This document shows, one piece after another, positions 9,453 to 20,080 of a stretch of 64,000 nucleotides of DNA (position 1 is the stretch's first letter; the number at the start of each line of letters is the position of its first letter). Position numbers and translations under genes: made by a program. The notes beneath the pieces are model-generated. The model was not told the DNA's origin. It saw only the letters and a program-made list of their open reading frames with translations, and searched no databases. The stretch comes from Tenodera sinensis (taxonomy: Eukaryota; Arthropoda; Insecta; Mantodea; Mantidae): assembly GCA_030765045.1 (NCBI GenBank), contig CM060974.1, forward strand, positions 55,417,839 to 55,481,838. Reading direction: 5' to 3'.

Positions 9453-10230
9453 TGATACCGAAATTTAGATTTCCAATCGAATGGGCTTGATAAAGACACG
9501 TTTTAATTTAATTGCCGGATATGAGATTTGCGATAAGTGTTAAGTAATAACATAAATAGATAATAGAGCAGGAAGTGTTGTAAGGTGAGCAAGATATGAG
9601 TAAATAATAGTCGTTAAATTTATAGGATAAACACATTATTGGTTTGAAATTAACGAGTCATGACGTCATACTACATAGTTTAAATACACGTTAGAAAGTC
9701 AAGTCTGCCAACCTTAAAAGTCGCGCGATATATTTAATAAAATATAAAGTAAACATCGTTTAATCCTAAAAAGGTAATTATATATACGAAATTCATAAAA
9801 GAACATGTTATAATAGAAAGGGACATTTCTAAATTGCGGGAAAAGGAAATAGCATTTTGGATACGAGGCTTTCTTGGATGACGTCATGACATTCAAATTG
9901 AAGAACGGTTTTCTTAGCGTGGGTAAGAGAGAAAGCGTCTGGGCACTACTCAACCAGAGACCAGTACGGCAGGTCGTGCTGTGCGGATGTGAGTGAGATT
10001 CCTCTACGTATACAAATATTTTCGGCATAGCTCCCAAAAATATTTAAAATAAATAAATAACATATAAAAAGTTTCCTTGGGTTGTCCATTACTCCTACGC
10101 AGACCCGAGATAAAGAGATCTCTTGCAGAACTAGCCGGAGCGAGCTACATCAAAGGGCAACACCACGTCACCAACGACATTTAAGTATCAACGAGATATC
10201 AGGAAGTGAAGAACGACTTATTTAGCTTCA
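9453..10230 (+). repeat. Gypsy-2 5' LTR
   Basis: 778 bp, TG...CA, matched by 14916-15693. Compared with Gypsy-1 it has many point differences (for example TTCCAATCGAATGGGCTTGATAAA near its start) but the same length and both TGACGTCA sites. Confidence 0.95.
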
Positions 10231-10233
10231 AAT

Positions 10234-10248
10234 TGGCGCCCAACGTGG
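10234..10248 (+). promoter_or_regulatory. Primer-binding site of Gypsy-2, tRNA-Lys type
   Basis: TGGCGCCCAACGTGG is the complement expected for the 3' end of a tRNA-Lys, a primer used by many retroelements. It lies three bases after the 5' LTR. Confidence 0.85.
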
Positions 10249-10426
10249 AGCGTCGAAAGAATGGACCAACCCCCCAAGACGACCAGGCCAGCATCGAGCC
10301 AGCAGACAAGAAGGTGCCCAGCGTGTGAACATCTGTGAAACGTGTAGTGAACAAGTTTAAGTGCAGTTAAAAAAAAGAAAAGTGAAAATTTTGGTGAGTA
10401 GAAAAACACATGTAAATAGCTTAGAA

Positions 10427-12415
10427 ATGGAAGACAGTAATAGCGATTTTTTAGGTTTTGAAAGTCCGGAAATTGAGAAAAGTGTAAGTAGGATGGAAGA
10501 ATTTAATCAGAATGTAATTGGTAGCAGAATATGCCAAGAATTAGAAGATCAGAACGTTAGAGAAACACCTAGAGGTAGCTCAGAAATGTTTAGTACTAAT
10601 TCAGAAAGGCCAGTGATTATGTCAGAAATAGAGAATATGTTTCAAAAGATAATGAAAAAGATGAGTGCAGAGTTAAGTCAAAAGATAATAGATGAAACTA
10701 GTAAAGAATTAAGAACAGTGAAAAAGATGAGTACAGAGTTAAGTCAAAAGATAGATGAAACTAGTAAAGAATTAAGAACAGAGTTAGGACAGAAATTAGA
10801 GAAGGGACAACAGGAATTGGGAATGCAATTGGAAAATCAGAAGAGAGCTTTCGAAACCTTTAGGGAAGAAGTTAGGGAGGAAATTAATAAAGTCAGTAGT
10901 GAAGTAAAAGAAAATAGAGAACAGGTTAAGGGAGAATTAGAGACAATAAGGCAAGAAGTAAAGAATTCTGAAAAGAAATTAGGTCAACAAGTGAGTGAAA
11001 AATTAGATAAAGAAAGGGAAAAAGTAACATATAGATTAGACAAACAAAGGGAAGAAATTAGAGAAGAGTTACAGGGGTGTAAAGTTAGAATAGAAAGATC
11101 TGATGTAGAAAGTGAAAGGCAGGCTAGAAATTTGGAGGATGTTACAGACCAAATAAAAGGAGTAGTGACAGAAATTACTCAGGTAAAAGAGGCCTTAGAA
11201 AAGTTGAAATTAAATGAAAATGCATGTAATCACAACAATCTTAGTAATGAAGTTGCAAGAAACGAGGCAATACCAGGTGTATCAGCTGACATTTCGATGC
11301 AAAATAGAGGTAACAGTAATTCTCATTCTGATTTCAGAAATAGTGCAGGGACAGGTGACAATTCAAATTTACATTGGCATAACCATGTCTTAAATGAAAT
11401 GACACCTCCAGTTTTTGAAAATGAAGATTCAGATGATCCTAAAGCCTTTTTAGAAGGGTTACAAGAGTACTTCACGGTGAAACGTATACCAGAGGAGTAC
11501 AAGATGGTGATAGTAAGAAAATGCCTAAAGGGTAATGCTGCCAATTGGCTAGGCCTTTCTATGGGTAACAATAATGATTACAGGACCTTTAGGAACATCT
11601 TTTTAACCAGATATTGGGGAGCTAGTAGGCAGGCTAATATTAGAGTTGAATTAAGCAATGGAAAGTTTAATCCTAGATCGGAGGAATCGATGGTCAACTA
11701 TTTTATGAGAATAGCGAGAAAATCGAAGATGTTGGATCCTCCTTTAGATGAAAAAGATCTAATAAATATAGTTACTCCACATTTTCCGGAAACGCTTCAA
11801 CACTACCTAATCATAGCCCGACCCGATAGCATTGCAGCTATGATAGAATTATTATCAGCCTTAGAAGTCAATAAGCCAAAACACGCATTTGGAAATAAAT
11901 ATGAAGAAAAAGAAACTGTAAATTCTTTCGGGCAAGGGGCACAGTATTATCAGAATAGAAGTGAGATTAGGGAAAGATATAAAGGACCAGTACCAAGGAT
12001 GGAATCATTCCGGTGGGAAAATCAAGGTAAATATAACCAGGAAGGGCGTCACCAAAATAGAAATGGTAATCAAAGGGGAAGAAATATAAGGGTGAATTAT
12101 ATGAATACAAATAGATTTGATCGAGGTAGACGGGGACGTTATTTTGGACATAGTAGAAATTCAAATGATGGGTATTGGACAAACGGAGATAATGAGTTTA
12201 GACCGAGGTCACCAAGACAGGAAGAAAGGTATTCTAATGGACGAAATTCCCCCGAAAATGCGGAAATGGTTGAGGCCATTAACACGGTCAAAAACATGGT
12301 AGGAAGTAACCCCGATTTAATGCAGGAAAACAGAAGTAACAATTTGGGAAATAGTACAGGAGCAATACATAAAAATCAGGGAAACGCCAGACCCGGTCAA
12401 ACGCGCCTTCAGTGA
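10427..12415 (+). CDS. gag: Gypsy-2 Gag polyprotein
   Basis: An intact 662-aa Gag from the ATG at 10427, closely related to that of Gypsy-1. It has the same layout: an acidic N-terminus, a long coiled coil, the capsid-like domain (PPVFENEDSDDPKAFLEGLQ, then RYWGASRQANI) and an RG/RN-rich tail without zinc knuckles. It lacks one coiled-coil unit present in Gypsy-1 (the EVVQRLDKDR segment) and has a different N-terminus (MEDSNSDFLGF). The stop lies 30 bases after a conserved -1 slippery site. Maintenance of this frame while pol is gutted suggests Gag function, packaging or simply a young copy. Confidence 0.9.
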   Translation: MEDSNSDFLGFESPEIEKSVSRMEEFNQNVIGSRICQELEDQNVRETPRGSSEMFSTNSERPVIMSEIENMFQKIMKKMSAELSQKIIDETSKELRTVKKMSTELSQKIDETSKELRTELGQKLEKGQQELGMQLENQKRAFETFREEVREEINKVSSEVKENREQVKGELETIRQEVKNSEKKLGQQVSEKLDKEREKVTYRLDKQREEIREELQGCKVRIERSDVESERQARNLEDVTDQIKGVVTEITQVKEALEKLKLNENACNHNNLSNEVARNEAIPGVSADISMQNRGNSNSHSDFRNSAGTGDNSNLHWHNHVLNEMTPPVFENEDSDDPKAFLEGLQEYFTVKRIPEEYKMVIVRKCLKGNAANWLGLSMGNNNDYRTFRNIFLTRYWGASRQANIRVELSNGKFNPRSEESMVNYFMRIARKSKMLDPPLDEKDLINIVTPHFPETLQHYLIIARPDSIAAMIELLSALEVNKPKHAFGNKYEEKETVNSFGQGAQYYQNRSEIRERYKGPVPRMESFRWENQGKYNQEGRHQNRNGNQRGRNIRVNYMNTNRFDRGRRGRYFGHSRNSNDGYWTNGDNEFRPRSPRQEERYSNGRNSPENAEMVEAINTVKNMVGSNPDLMQENRSNNLGNSTGAIHKNQGNARPGQTRLQ

Positions 12416-12424
12416 GAACTGGGT
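12379..12424 (+). promoter_or_regulatory. -1 frameshift signal of Gypsy-2
   Basis: GGGAAAC at 12379-12385 in the gag zero frame, with stem arms ACCCGG (12391-12396) and CTGGGT (12419-12424). Identical in arrangement to Gypsy-1. Confidence 0.8.
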
Positions 12425-13020
12425 ATCCTAGTAATGATTGTGATAAGTACTCGGAAATAAATAGTCCTGGAAGGCAAATGATGATACAAAAGAAAAGAGA
12501 ATGGAAAAATAGAAACGACGAAAACGAAAAAGTAGGAGATCCACCTAAAATCAAAATTGGAGTAAATGGAAAACAATACAATGCAATTATAGATACGGGA
12601 TCAAATAGCACAGTATGCTCACAAAATTTTTATGATAATTTACAAAGTAGTGGTTTTAAAGTAATGTCTTTACCAGTTAATGGGATATATTGCTCGCTAG
12701 CTGTGGGAAAACGAAAAGAGAGAGTAAAATTTCAAGCAATGATAAATATTGAAATAAATGGGAGAATACTAGGAATTTTATTTCTGATTGTAGGAAGACT
12801 TGTGACAGATATTATAATAGGTTGTGATTGTCTTTATGCCTGGGAAGCTGTGGTGAATTTTAAAAACATGATTGTAGAAATGAAAGTTGAAGATGAGACC
12901 ATTATAGTGCCTTTTGTGGAAGATAGTAGTTCAGAAAATATTTTACGAGAAAAAGAGGAAGAAGAAATCCAAGGGGATACATTCTTTGTAGAATATGTTA
13001 AAGTAGGAGCTATGGAATTA

Positions 13021-13093
13021 ACTGAAGTAAATGTTGTTGTTTTCTAGTGCCTTGCATCTGGCAATGAAGCCATTAGCATACTGAAGTAAATGT
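13021..13093 (-). mobile_element. 45-bp retroposon tail inserted in Gypsy-2 pol
   Basis: The sequence ACTGAAGTAAATGT occurs at 13021-13034 and again at 13080-13093, flanking 45 bp absent from Gypsy-1 and Gypsy-3. The insert matches the 3'-terminal sequence of the CAA-tailed retroposon seen at 1-60 and resembles that at 16263-16769. A long target duplication around an extremely 5'-truncated tail is the signature of target-primed reverse transcription. Confidence 0.8.
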
Positions 13094-14133
13094 CAAAGAG
13101 TACAGTGTCGATAATAAAGAAAATGTAGAATGGGATAAAAATGATTTCATAGACAATTTGAGGGTTTCTGATGCAACTAGGTACTATGATAGGGAGAGTA
13201 GTGAAGACTTAGAAGAATTGTTGAGGAAAAAAATAACTCAGGCTGATCAACTAAATGAACAACAGAGGGATAAATTGTTTGAAATATTAATCCGAAATAA
13301 AGAAGTATTCTCTGAGAAACCTGGTAAATGTAATATTTATACTCATTCGTTTGAGATGATACCCATCAAACCTTTTACACATAAAGCGAGAGCTATCCCT
13401 AGTACAATAAGAGAAGAGGTAGATGTAGTTATAAAGTCAATGTTAGAAGATGAGGTTATTGAGATTTCGAATTCAGAATTTGTGAATCCCCTATGTATTG
13501 TAAATAAGGCCAATGGAAAGATTAGGGTGACAGACTCGAGAAAACTAAATCATTGTTCCTCATACTTTCCATCAGGGAATCCAACAGAACGTGTCCTCCG
13601 AGATATAGGAATTTATTTACGTGTACTTACACATCATAATCACAAGGATTGGGTGAATTATTGTCCATTGATAGAAAAGATTATCAATCACACCATTAAT
13701 GTAACTACTGGGTTTGCACCAATAAAATTAATGTTAGGAATTGAACCAGAACCAATATTGATCGGGGTACCAAAAACACTGAAAATTAATGACATTCAGT
13801 TAAGTGAGGAAGAAAGAGCGAAAATTGCTTTTGAACGAATCAAGAAAAAGGCAGAGAAGCGAAAATTAAAGAAAAAGAGTAGAAAACATAAATGGAAACC
13901 TAAGATAGGCGATTGGGTGCTGGTTAAAGACCATAAGTTGTCAAGTGCCTTGAGAGGTAGGAACAAAAGGATGGAATTGTTATATAAAGGTCCTGCAGAA
14001 ATTATATCAAAATTTGGTTATCATACCTATGAATTAAGAGATGTTAAAAATGAAAAATGTCTGGGAAGATGGCATAAACAACTCCTTCGACCATACAAGA
14101 AACCGTGTGGTGCCTTGGAACCTTGATTTAATG

Positions 14134-14163
14134 TAAAAAAAAAAAAAAAAAAAAAAAAAATTT
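14134..14163 (+). repeat. Expanded A-run in Gypsy-2 3' region
   Basis: A run of about 28 A's replaces the short purine stretch of Gypsy-1 at about 7748-7760. Gypsy-3 has the matching long T-run on the plus strand at about 29140-29163. The shared expansion groups the two deletion derivatives. Confidence 0.8.
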
Positions 14164-14915
14164 GGAAGTGTCATTTGTCTATTGGCGCCCAATCAGCTTT
14201 GAGATAAAATGTAAATGTTAGCTTACTTGAAAATCATATATTGGTCAGGTACTTACATATTCATGAAAAATGCAGAATGTGAATTGCTATCTACTACAAA
14301 GAGCTTAAAAATATATTGTATAGAGCTCACAATAACAGCTTCAGAAAGATTGTTAAATTGTTCATCTCCGCATAGAGAGAAAACAGAATATTTACTTTGT
14401 AAACATTTGTTAAAATATTTAGATGTATAGATAGTTATCACAGCAAGACAAAGAAAGAACTTGTCTGAAGAGTGTAATGGATTTATATAAATATATGTAC
14501 ATTTTAGTGCTTAAAGGATCTAGTACAGATATGTGTTACAATAACAAAAGTGAAAAATCACAGTGCAAGTGATAGTGAGAGCGAAGTGAGCAAACATGAA
14601 CTAAAAGAAGGAAGTATAAAGAAAGACTCTTGAAATTTAACCTTTATATAAAAGCTTCACAGAAGAAACCATAACATATTGTAATTAGTATTTAAGGATT
14701 AATGTTTAGTCAAGTGTACAATTGTTTGTCATGTTAAAAAGATTAATGAGAAAATATGTTAATAACCAATTTCGAAACAGTGTAATTGAAAATTGTATAT
14801 AATGGGAGTGTTGCCGATTATTCAAAATACAGGAGTAATTTTTAATTTTTTCTTTCGGGCAAGACATTTACATTATTTTATTATGAAATAATAAAATAAC
14901 ATAAATGGGGGCATT

Positions 14916-15693
14916 TGATACCGAAATTTAGATTTCCAATCGAATGGGCTTGATAAAGACACGTTTTAATTTAATTGCCGGATATGAGATTTGCGATAAG
15001 TGTTAAGTAATAACATAAATAGATAATAGAGCAGGAAGTGTTGTAAGGTGAGCAAGATATGAGTAAATAATAGTCGTTAAATTTATAGGATAAACACATT
15101 ATTGGTTTGAAATTAATGAGTCATGACGTCATACTACATAGTTTAAATACACGTTAGAAAGTCAAGTCTGCCAACCTTAAAAGTCGCGCGATATATTTAA
15201 TAAAATATAAAGTAAACATCGTTTAATCCTAAAAAGGTAATTATATATACGAAATTCATAAAAGAACATGTTATAATAGAAAGGGACATTTCTAAATTGC
15301 GGGAAAAGGAAATAGCATTTTGGATACGAGGCTTTCTTGGATGACGTCATGACATTCAAATTGAAGAACGGTTTTCTTAGCGTGGGTAAGAGAGAAAGCG
15401 TCTGGGCACTACTCAACCAGAGACCAGTACGGCAGGTCGTGCTGTGCGGATGTGAGTGAGATTCCTCTACGTATACAAATATTTTCGGCATAGCTCCCGA
15501 AAATATTTAAAATAAATAAATAACATATAAAAAGTTTCCTTGGGTTGTCCATTACTCCTACGCAGACCCGAGATAAAGAGATCTCTTGCAGAACTAGCCG
15601 GAGCGAGCTACATCAAAGGGCAACACCACGTCACCAACGACATTTAAGTATCAACGAGATATCAGGAAGTGAAGAACGACTTATTTAGCTTCA
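14916..15693 (+). repeat. Gypsy-2 3' LTR
   Basis: 778 bp, nearly identical to 9453-10230. It is preceded by the polypurine tract and followed by gagg (15694-15697). Confidence 0.95.
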
Positions 15694-16262
15694 GAGGGTC
15701 AACAATTACCAGAAACAAAGGAAGCAAAGTATTTAGGAGTTACATTTTATACCAAACTTACTTGGACCCAACAAATACAAAATGTAATACAAAGAGCAGG
15801 AAGGTGCCATTCACTGTTAAAACGTCTAACAGGAATGAAGTGCGGATGTTCCAGAGCAATTCTTAACACAACATACAATATATATATAAAGCCATTATTT
15901 ACTTACTGCAGCGAAGTTCTTGTAACAGCAAACACAAAAAAAGATTCAAATCTTTCAAAACCAAAGTCTGAGATTAATTACAGGTGCTATCAAAACCACA
16001 CCAATAGCAGCTATGGAAATACTAACCAACCAATGCCCCATTGAATATGAAATAGGAAAAGCGGCTCTTATTCAGCACGAAAAGTTGATCAGACTCCCAT
16101 TCAATGCATGGTACAAGAGAAATTTTACACATACACTAAAGACTCAGGAGAGCTTTCTTTCCAAAATTCAAGACATCAAGAAGAACGTATACCTTCCTAA
16201 TTCAAAGGAAAACTTCATATCTAAAGTCAATCCGACACAAACATTAGACATCACATATTATT
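15694..16262 (+). pseudogene. LINE-L fragment 4: thumb and connection region
   Basis: Continues fragment 3 after Gypsy-2 and matches 25966-26405 of the second LINE-L copy (acaaaggaagcaaagtattt, then ggatgttccagagcaa). Short coding traces such as TKLTWTQQIQNVI and RAGRCHSLLKRLTGMKCG resemble the post-RT region of I/Jockey elements. Frames are interrupted. It ends at the atattatt duplication that flanks the next insertion. Confidence 0.75.
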
Positions 16263-16769
16263 ATGTGAATGGCGACCACAAGGTACCCAAGCTGAGCAGA
16301 ACATTACTTCCACTTACTGGTGTTTTGCTTCTCACTGTAACTTATCTATCTGACCTTACCTTGGTCATCTCTTGTTCTCTCCCAACCCCAATGCTATTAG
16401 GGTTCCCGAGGGCTAGGGAGTCTTTATTTTTTCCAACCTCTCCATTTCTCTATAAAATCTTAACCCCTAACATGCTGACCTGTCATGGCATGTAATACGT
16501 CCTCTGATTGGTAATCAGAGGATATGGTCGGTGAATTTATTTTTTGATAACTCTCCCGGTCAGGTCGGTGAGACCCGTGAACCAACGACAGGTGTGGTCC
16601 TCCAGACATTCTGGGGGTTGTGAGAGAGTGATGTGACCACCAAGACATAAAAATATGGTGCTCTCTAAAAAGCGGTTACTATACTGCTATTGCTCTATCA
16701 ATATATTAAATATTGGAGAGCAAGAGGATTAATGACTTCATTGTCAGAAATCCAGCATTAGCTAACAAC
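16263..16769 (+). mobile_element. 0.5-kb CAA-tailed retroposon copy (plus)
   Basis: This block splits LINE-L and is flanked by ATATTATT at 16255-16262 and 16770-16777. It ends in CATTAGCTAACAAC, the same terminal region as the other tail copies. Most of it recurs inverted at 17374-17868. There is no coding frame. A solo LTR reading (TG...CA with a 5-bp duplication TATTA, 16264-16770) is also possible, but the severely 5'-truncated copies at 13035 and 21338 fit a non-LTR retroposon 3' region better. Confidence 0.6.
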
Positions 16770-17373
16770 ATATTATTTACACCTGACAAAAGAAGTTAAG
16801 AAAAGTGATACTCCAACTAGTGTTCTCAAATTATTGACATTAGAGACAATCCATACTAGATTTCCAGAACACGAATGGCTCCATATTTATACTGATGGAT
16901 CATTTATATCAAACCAAGATGGAGCAGGTGCTGGAGTCACATGTCACCTCTTTTCCTATTACAAATCTTTAAGTTATGGAACTACAAACTTTGATGGAGA
17001 AATTGAAGCAATTCGAATGGCCCTACAAAATCTTTTGTACAGAATTTCACATTTTCAGCAAGCAGTTATTCTCTCAGATTCCAGGGTAGCAATTATAGTA
17101 ATTACTTCCAAGTTGTCACCAAAAAACAAACAATTATAGCATGTTGGAAAATGCTTAGCCATCTAACAGCACTTCAAAAACACCTAGTCTTCCAATGGAT
17201 ACCAGCTCACTGTGGACTGAGTGGTAATGAGAAAGCTGATTTTCTTGCAAAAAAGGGTACTGGCAATGTGCCGAAATGTATAGTTAATCTACCATTTTAT
17301 GCAGCTAAAAGGTTAGTCAACTCTGAATTCAAAAAAAATTATTGAACAATATTACTATGAAAAATCAAGGAAT
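16770..17373 (+). pseudogene. LINE-L fragment 5: RNase H domain
   Basis: Two adjacent frames encode a LINE-type RNase H with all four acidic catalytic positions recognisable: YTDGSFISNQDGAGAG (about 16886), FDGEIEAIRMAL, ILSDSRVAII, and IPAHCGLSGNEKADFLAKKG (about 17200-17255). A frame break lies near 17137. An RNase H domain after RT is characteristic of the I, R1 and LOA groups of LINEs. The fragment is cut at 17373 by the next insertion and continues at 20769. Confidence 0.8.
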
Positions 17374-18844
17374 TGTTGTTAGCTAATGCTGGATTTCTGA
17401 CAATGAAGTCATTAATCCTCTTGCTCTCCAATATTTTTCACTGATGATATTGAAGAGAGCAATAACCACTTTTTAGAGAGCACCATATTTTTATGTTTTG
17501 GCGGTCACATCGCTCTCTCACAACCCCCAGAATGTCTGGAGGACCACACCTGTCGTTGGTTTACGGGTCTCACCGACCTGACCGGGAGAGTTATCAAAAT
17601 AAATTCACCGACCATATCCTCTGATTACCAATCAGAGGACGTATTACATGCCATGACAGGTCAGCATGTTAGGAATTAAGATTTTATAGAGAAATTAGAG
17701 AAATGGAGAGGTTGGAAAAATAAAGACACCCTAGCCCTCAGGAACCCTAATAGCATCGGGGTCGGAAGAGAACAAGAGATGACCAAGTTAAGGTCAGATA
17801 GAAAAGCTACAGTGTGGAGCAAAACACCAGTAAGTGGAAGTAATGTTCTGCTCAGCTTGGGTACCTAGACGGAAACCCCTGAGTCTAAGTATGTAATGTT
17901 AAACCCAACATTTGGCAACCAGTTGTTAAACATTTGACAATAGCTATTCCCTTTGTATCCATAATTAAATGTATAATGTAACCATTTCTGCAAAGGTTTA
18001 TTTCCAATAAAATGAAAAGCGAACAGTTTGTATGCCCATTGAATAGAGAAAATCATATGAGTATACAATATTTAAATTCTATGGCTCTCAAACTAATAAG
18101 TTACAAACTGGAACAAGTCACTACCAAAATTGTGATCAACAAAATATTTTGCCAAATTTGTGTTGAATAAATCACAAATTATTTTGTAATTTGAATTCTT
18201 ATTTAGTAAAATGTAAACTTTTTGTAAACTGCAAGACTCTCGAGAAAGAGTGCTTCATAATTTACTGCACTGCTATTACATTTTTAATCCCTAGATTCCA
18301 TATAATTATATGCTGAATTAAATAATAAAGAAGCATAATTTATTTTAAGTGCTTAACTTCCAACCAAACCTTCAAAACATTTTCCACATATAGTACATCC
18401 ATTGTAACCTTTTCCCTTGTACTTTCATTAAAAAGTAATAAAGTTATGAAAGAGTAGCTACAGTAGATTTCTTTCATTCACTAGTATTACTTAATTTTCC
18501 CTCTGAGTAAATTGTACATAAAGGAAAAAAAAAAAATAAAAAATATACTATTTATGAGTAAAACAGTACATCTGGAAGCATTAGGTAAGCAATTTCATTG
18601 TAATTCTACTCATGAACCACAATAATTTCTAATAAATTTAAATTACTAAATGTGGTGGTATGTGTGATGGGGGTGTTTGGTGGCTTGTATGGTCACATGT
18701 GTGATGTGGTGTCATAATGTGAGGTAGGGTGGGTGGAAGCATAATAAGTGAGGTGCAGTGTGATGACATGTGTAAGGTGGGGTGTCTGATGGCATGTGTG
18801 AAATATATCCCTAATTTCAGGCAGTTTCTCAAGGGGGAGAGCAA

Positions 18845-19086
18845 ATAAGTTCTATCATCCAGCACATACTAGGAAATTATGTGGCCAGCACCATGTTTCC
18901 CCCGGCCCAAATGCTGGTACAGATCACTATCTACTGTAGCTCTTCAAATGCAACCTGAATGCTGAATGGGACCATTTCTAAACACGGAACAAAACAATCC
19001 ACAATCTCATAGGTGGATTTGAACCCATGTGCATTCCAAGGCTGCAAACTGGAGCAACTTGCTCAAACCCACTGCACCATGACACA
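18845..19086 (-). mobile_element. Probable tRNA-derived SINE
   Basis: On the minus strand a tRNA-like head begins near 19086 with a box A-like TGGTGCAGTGGGTTTGAGCA and a box B GGTTCAAATCC (about 19018-19028). The body runs to about 18845. No clear target duplication was found, so the ends are approximate. Confidence 0.5.
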
Positions 19087-19489
19087 GACAAAAATACTGA
19101 ATATGTGCCCAGAAAATTATTTAGTTATAGGAAGAAAATGAACCAAAAGTATATTAAATGAGCAAAAAATAGAAAAGATGCATTCATCTGCATTATGAAA
19201 ACTTAAAATCCTTAGCAATGAAAGGTCTTTATTCATACAGTCGTAGTGGCAAGAACTTAACACTTAAGAGGTTTGTATAAAAAGTATTAAAATAACTTTA
19301 AAATGTGCTGTAACATTTAACCACAAGAAAAACATTCACAATCAATACAAAATTGAATGTTTTTCCATAGTCTTTGCTCATTAAAAGGAAGAAAATTCTA
19401 ATTCAACAACAGACATCTAAAGTGTTGATTTTTACACAAAAAATGTAAAAATGTACAGCTTGTTAAAGCACACAATTTATGTAATTTTT

Positions 19490-20080
19490 TTTTTTTGAGT
19501 GAACCATTTCGTAGTTATTCCTTGTTATTTGTGTGAGTTATGGGATATGTATATATAATACATATTGGTAGAACATGCATCTCAACTAGGGAATATCCCA
19601 TAGGATTGTTACATACATAACTAACATTGTAAGATATCCCCTGCATTTACTGGATGTGAGGAAATGTTGTCTGTGATGCTTCGGATTACTATGAGGGTTC
19701 CTGAACAGGTATACAGAGAAAAACCTTTCATAGAAGCAGCTTCTTGTGTGTTTATGTGCGGAGTCTTTGAAACCAGAGTAGCAGGTGTGCAGTAAATTGA
19801 TATAATGCAGCAATTTTAAAAGGATATCAACTAAAATTCCCTTTCCCAAATTAACATTTAAGTTATGGCATCTTTTAATTTCTGAATTTTAAAGGTTTAT
19901 GGAAGCGGCGTTTTAAGTATCTTCATTTCAGAAGGTATTTTGTATAACCAGTAAACTCTAAGACATAGACAAAACAAGAAATTACACAAATAATGTAATA
20001 GACCTTAAAACACAGTTTCTTTCAAATAACGTTCTCTGAGATATTTCCGTGTTATCGGAGATAACTATTTGCACTGCTTT
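19490..20080 (-). repeat. Diverged R-element fragment
   Basis: Segments such as gaaccatttcgtagttattccttgtt (abbreviated here to about 19500-19525) and tataaccagtaaactc near 19945 are diverged inverse complements of the R element at 22186-23093. The order is consistent with one old minus-strand copy. The similarity was judged by eye. Confidence 0.4.

Larger units (their letters stand above)
12373..14126 (+). pseudogene. pol: Gypsy-2 Pol remnant: protease, RT N-terminus fused to integrase C-terminus
   Basis: The protease part, with IIDTGSNSTVCS, is intact to about 13034. A 45-bp insertion with a 14-bp duplication (13021-13093) then adds a stop and breaks the frame. After it the open frame resumes and encodes the start of RT up to RVTDSRKLN, then jumps directly into the integrase segment HCSSYFPSGNPTERVLRD. 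The YVDD motif, RNase H, zinc domain and first two catalytic aspartates of integrase are therefore absent. The integrase tail through YKGPAEII to the stop at 14126 is preserved. The product could not catalyse reverse transcription or integration. Confidence 0.9.
9453..15693 (+). mobile_element. Gypsy-2: non-autonomous deletion derivative with intact gag
   Basis: The element is 6,241 bp with 778-bp LTRs (9453-10230 and 14916-15693) and the 4-bp duplication gagg (9449-9452 and 15694-15697). It keeps the PBS, a full gag frame, the frameshift signal and the PPT. Pol is reduced: about 1.8 kb covering most of RT, RNase H and the integrase core is missing at 13549-13552, and a 45-bp retroposon tail is inserted at 13035. 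LTR ends are nearly identical to each other but several percent different from those of Gypsy-1. It would need enzymes from a complete relative to move. Confidence 0.95.

Noticed and set aside
16264..16770. Solo LTR
   Set aside because: TG...CA ends with a TATTA duplication are possible, but the CAA-type tail and the severely 5'-truncated copies with long duplications favour a non-LTR retroposon. Kept only as an alternative.
18655..18800. GTG/GATG-rich tract as a functional repeat
   Set aside because: Imperfect low-complexity sequence without regular period or flanking structure.
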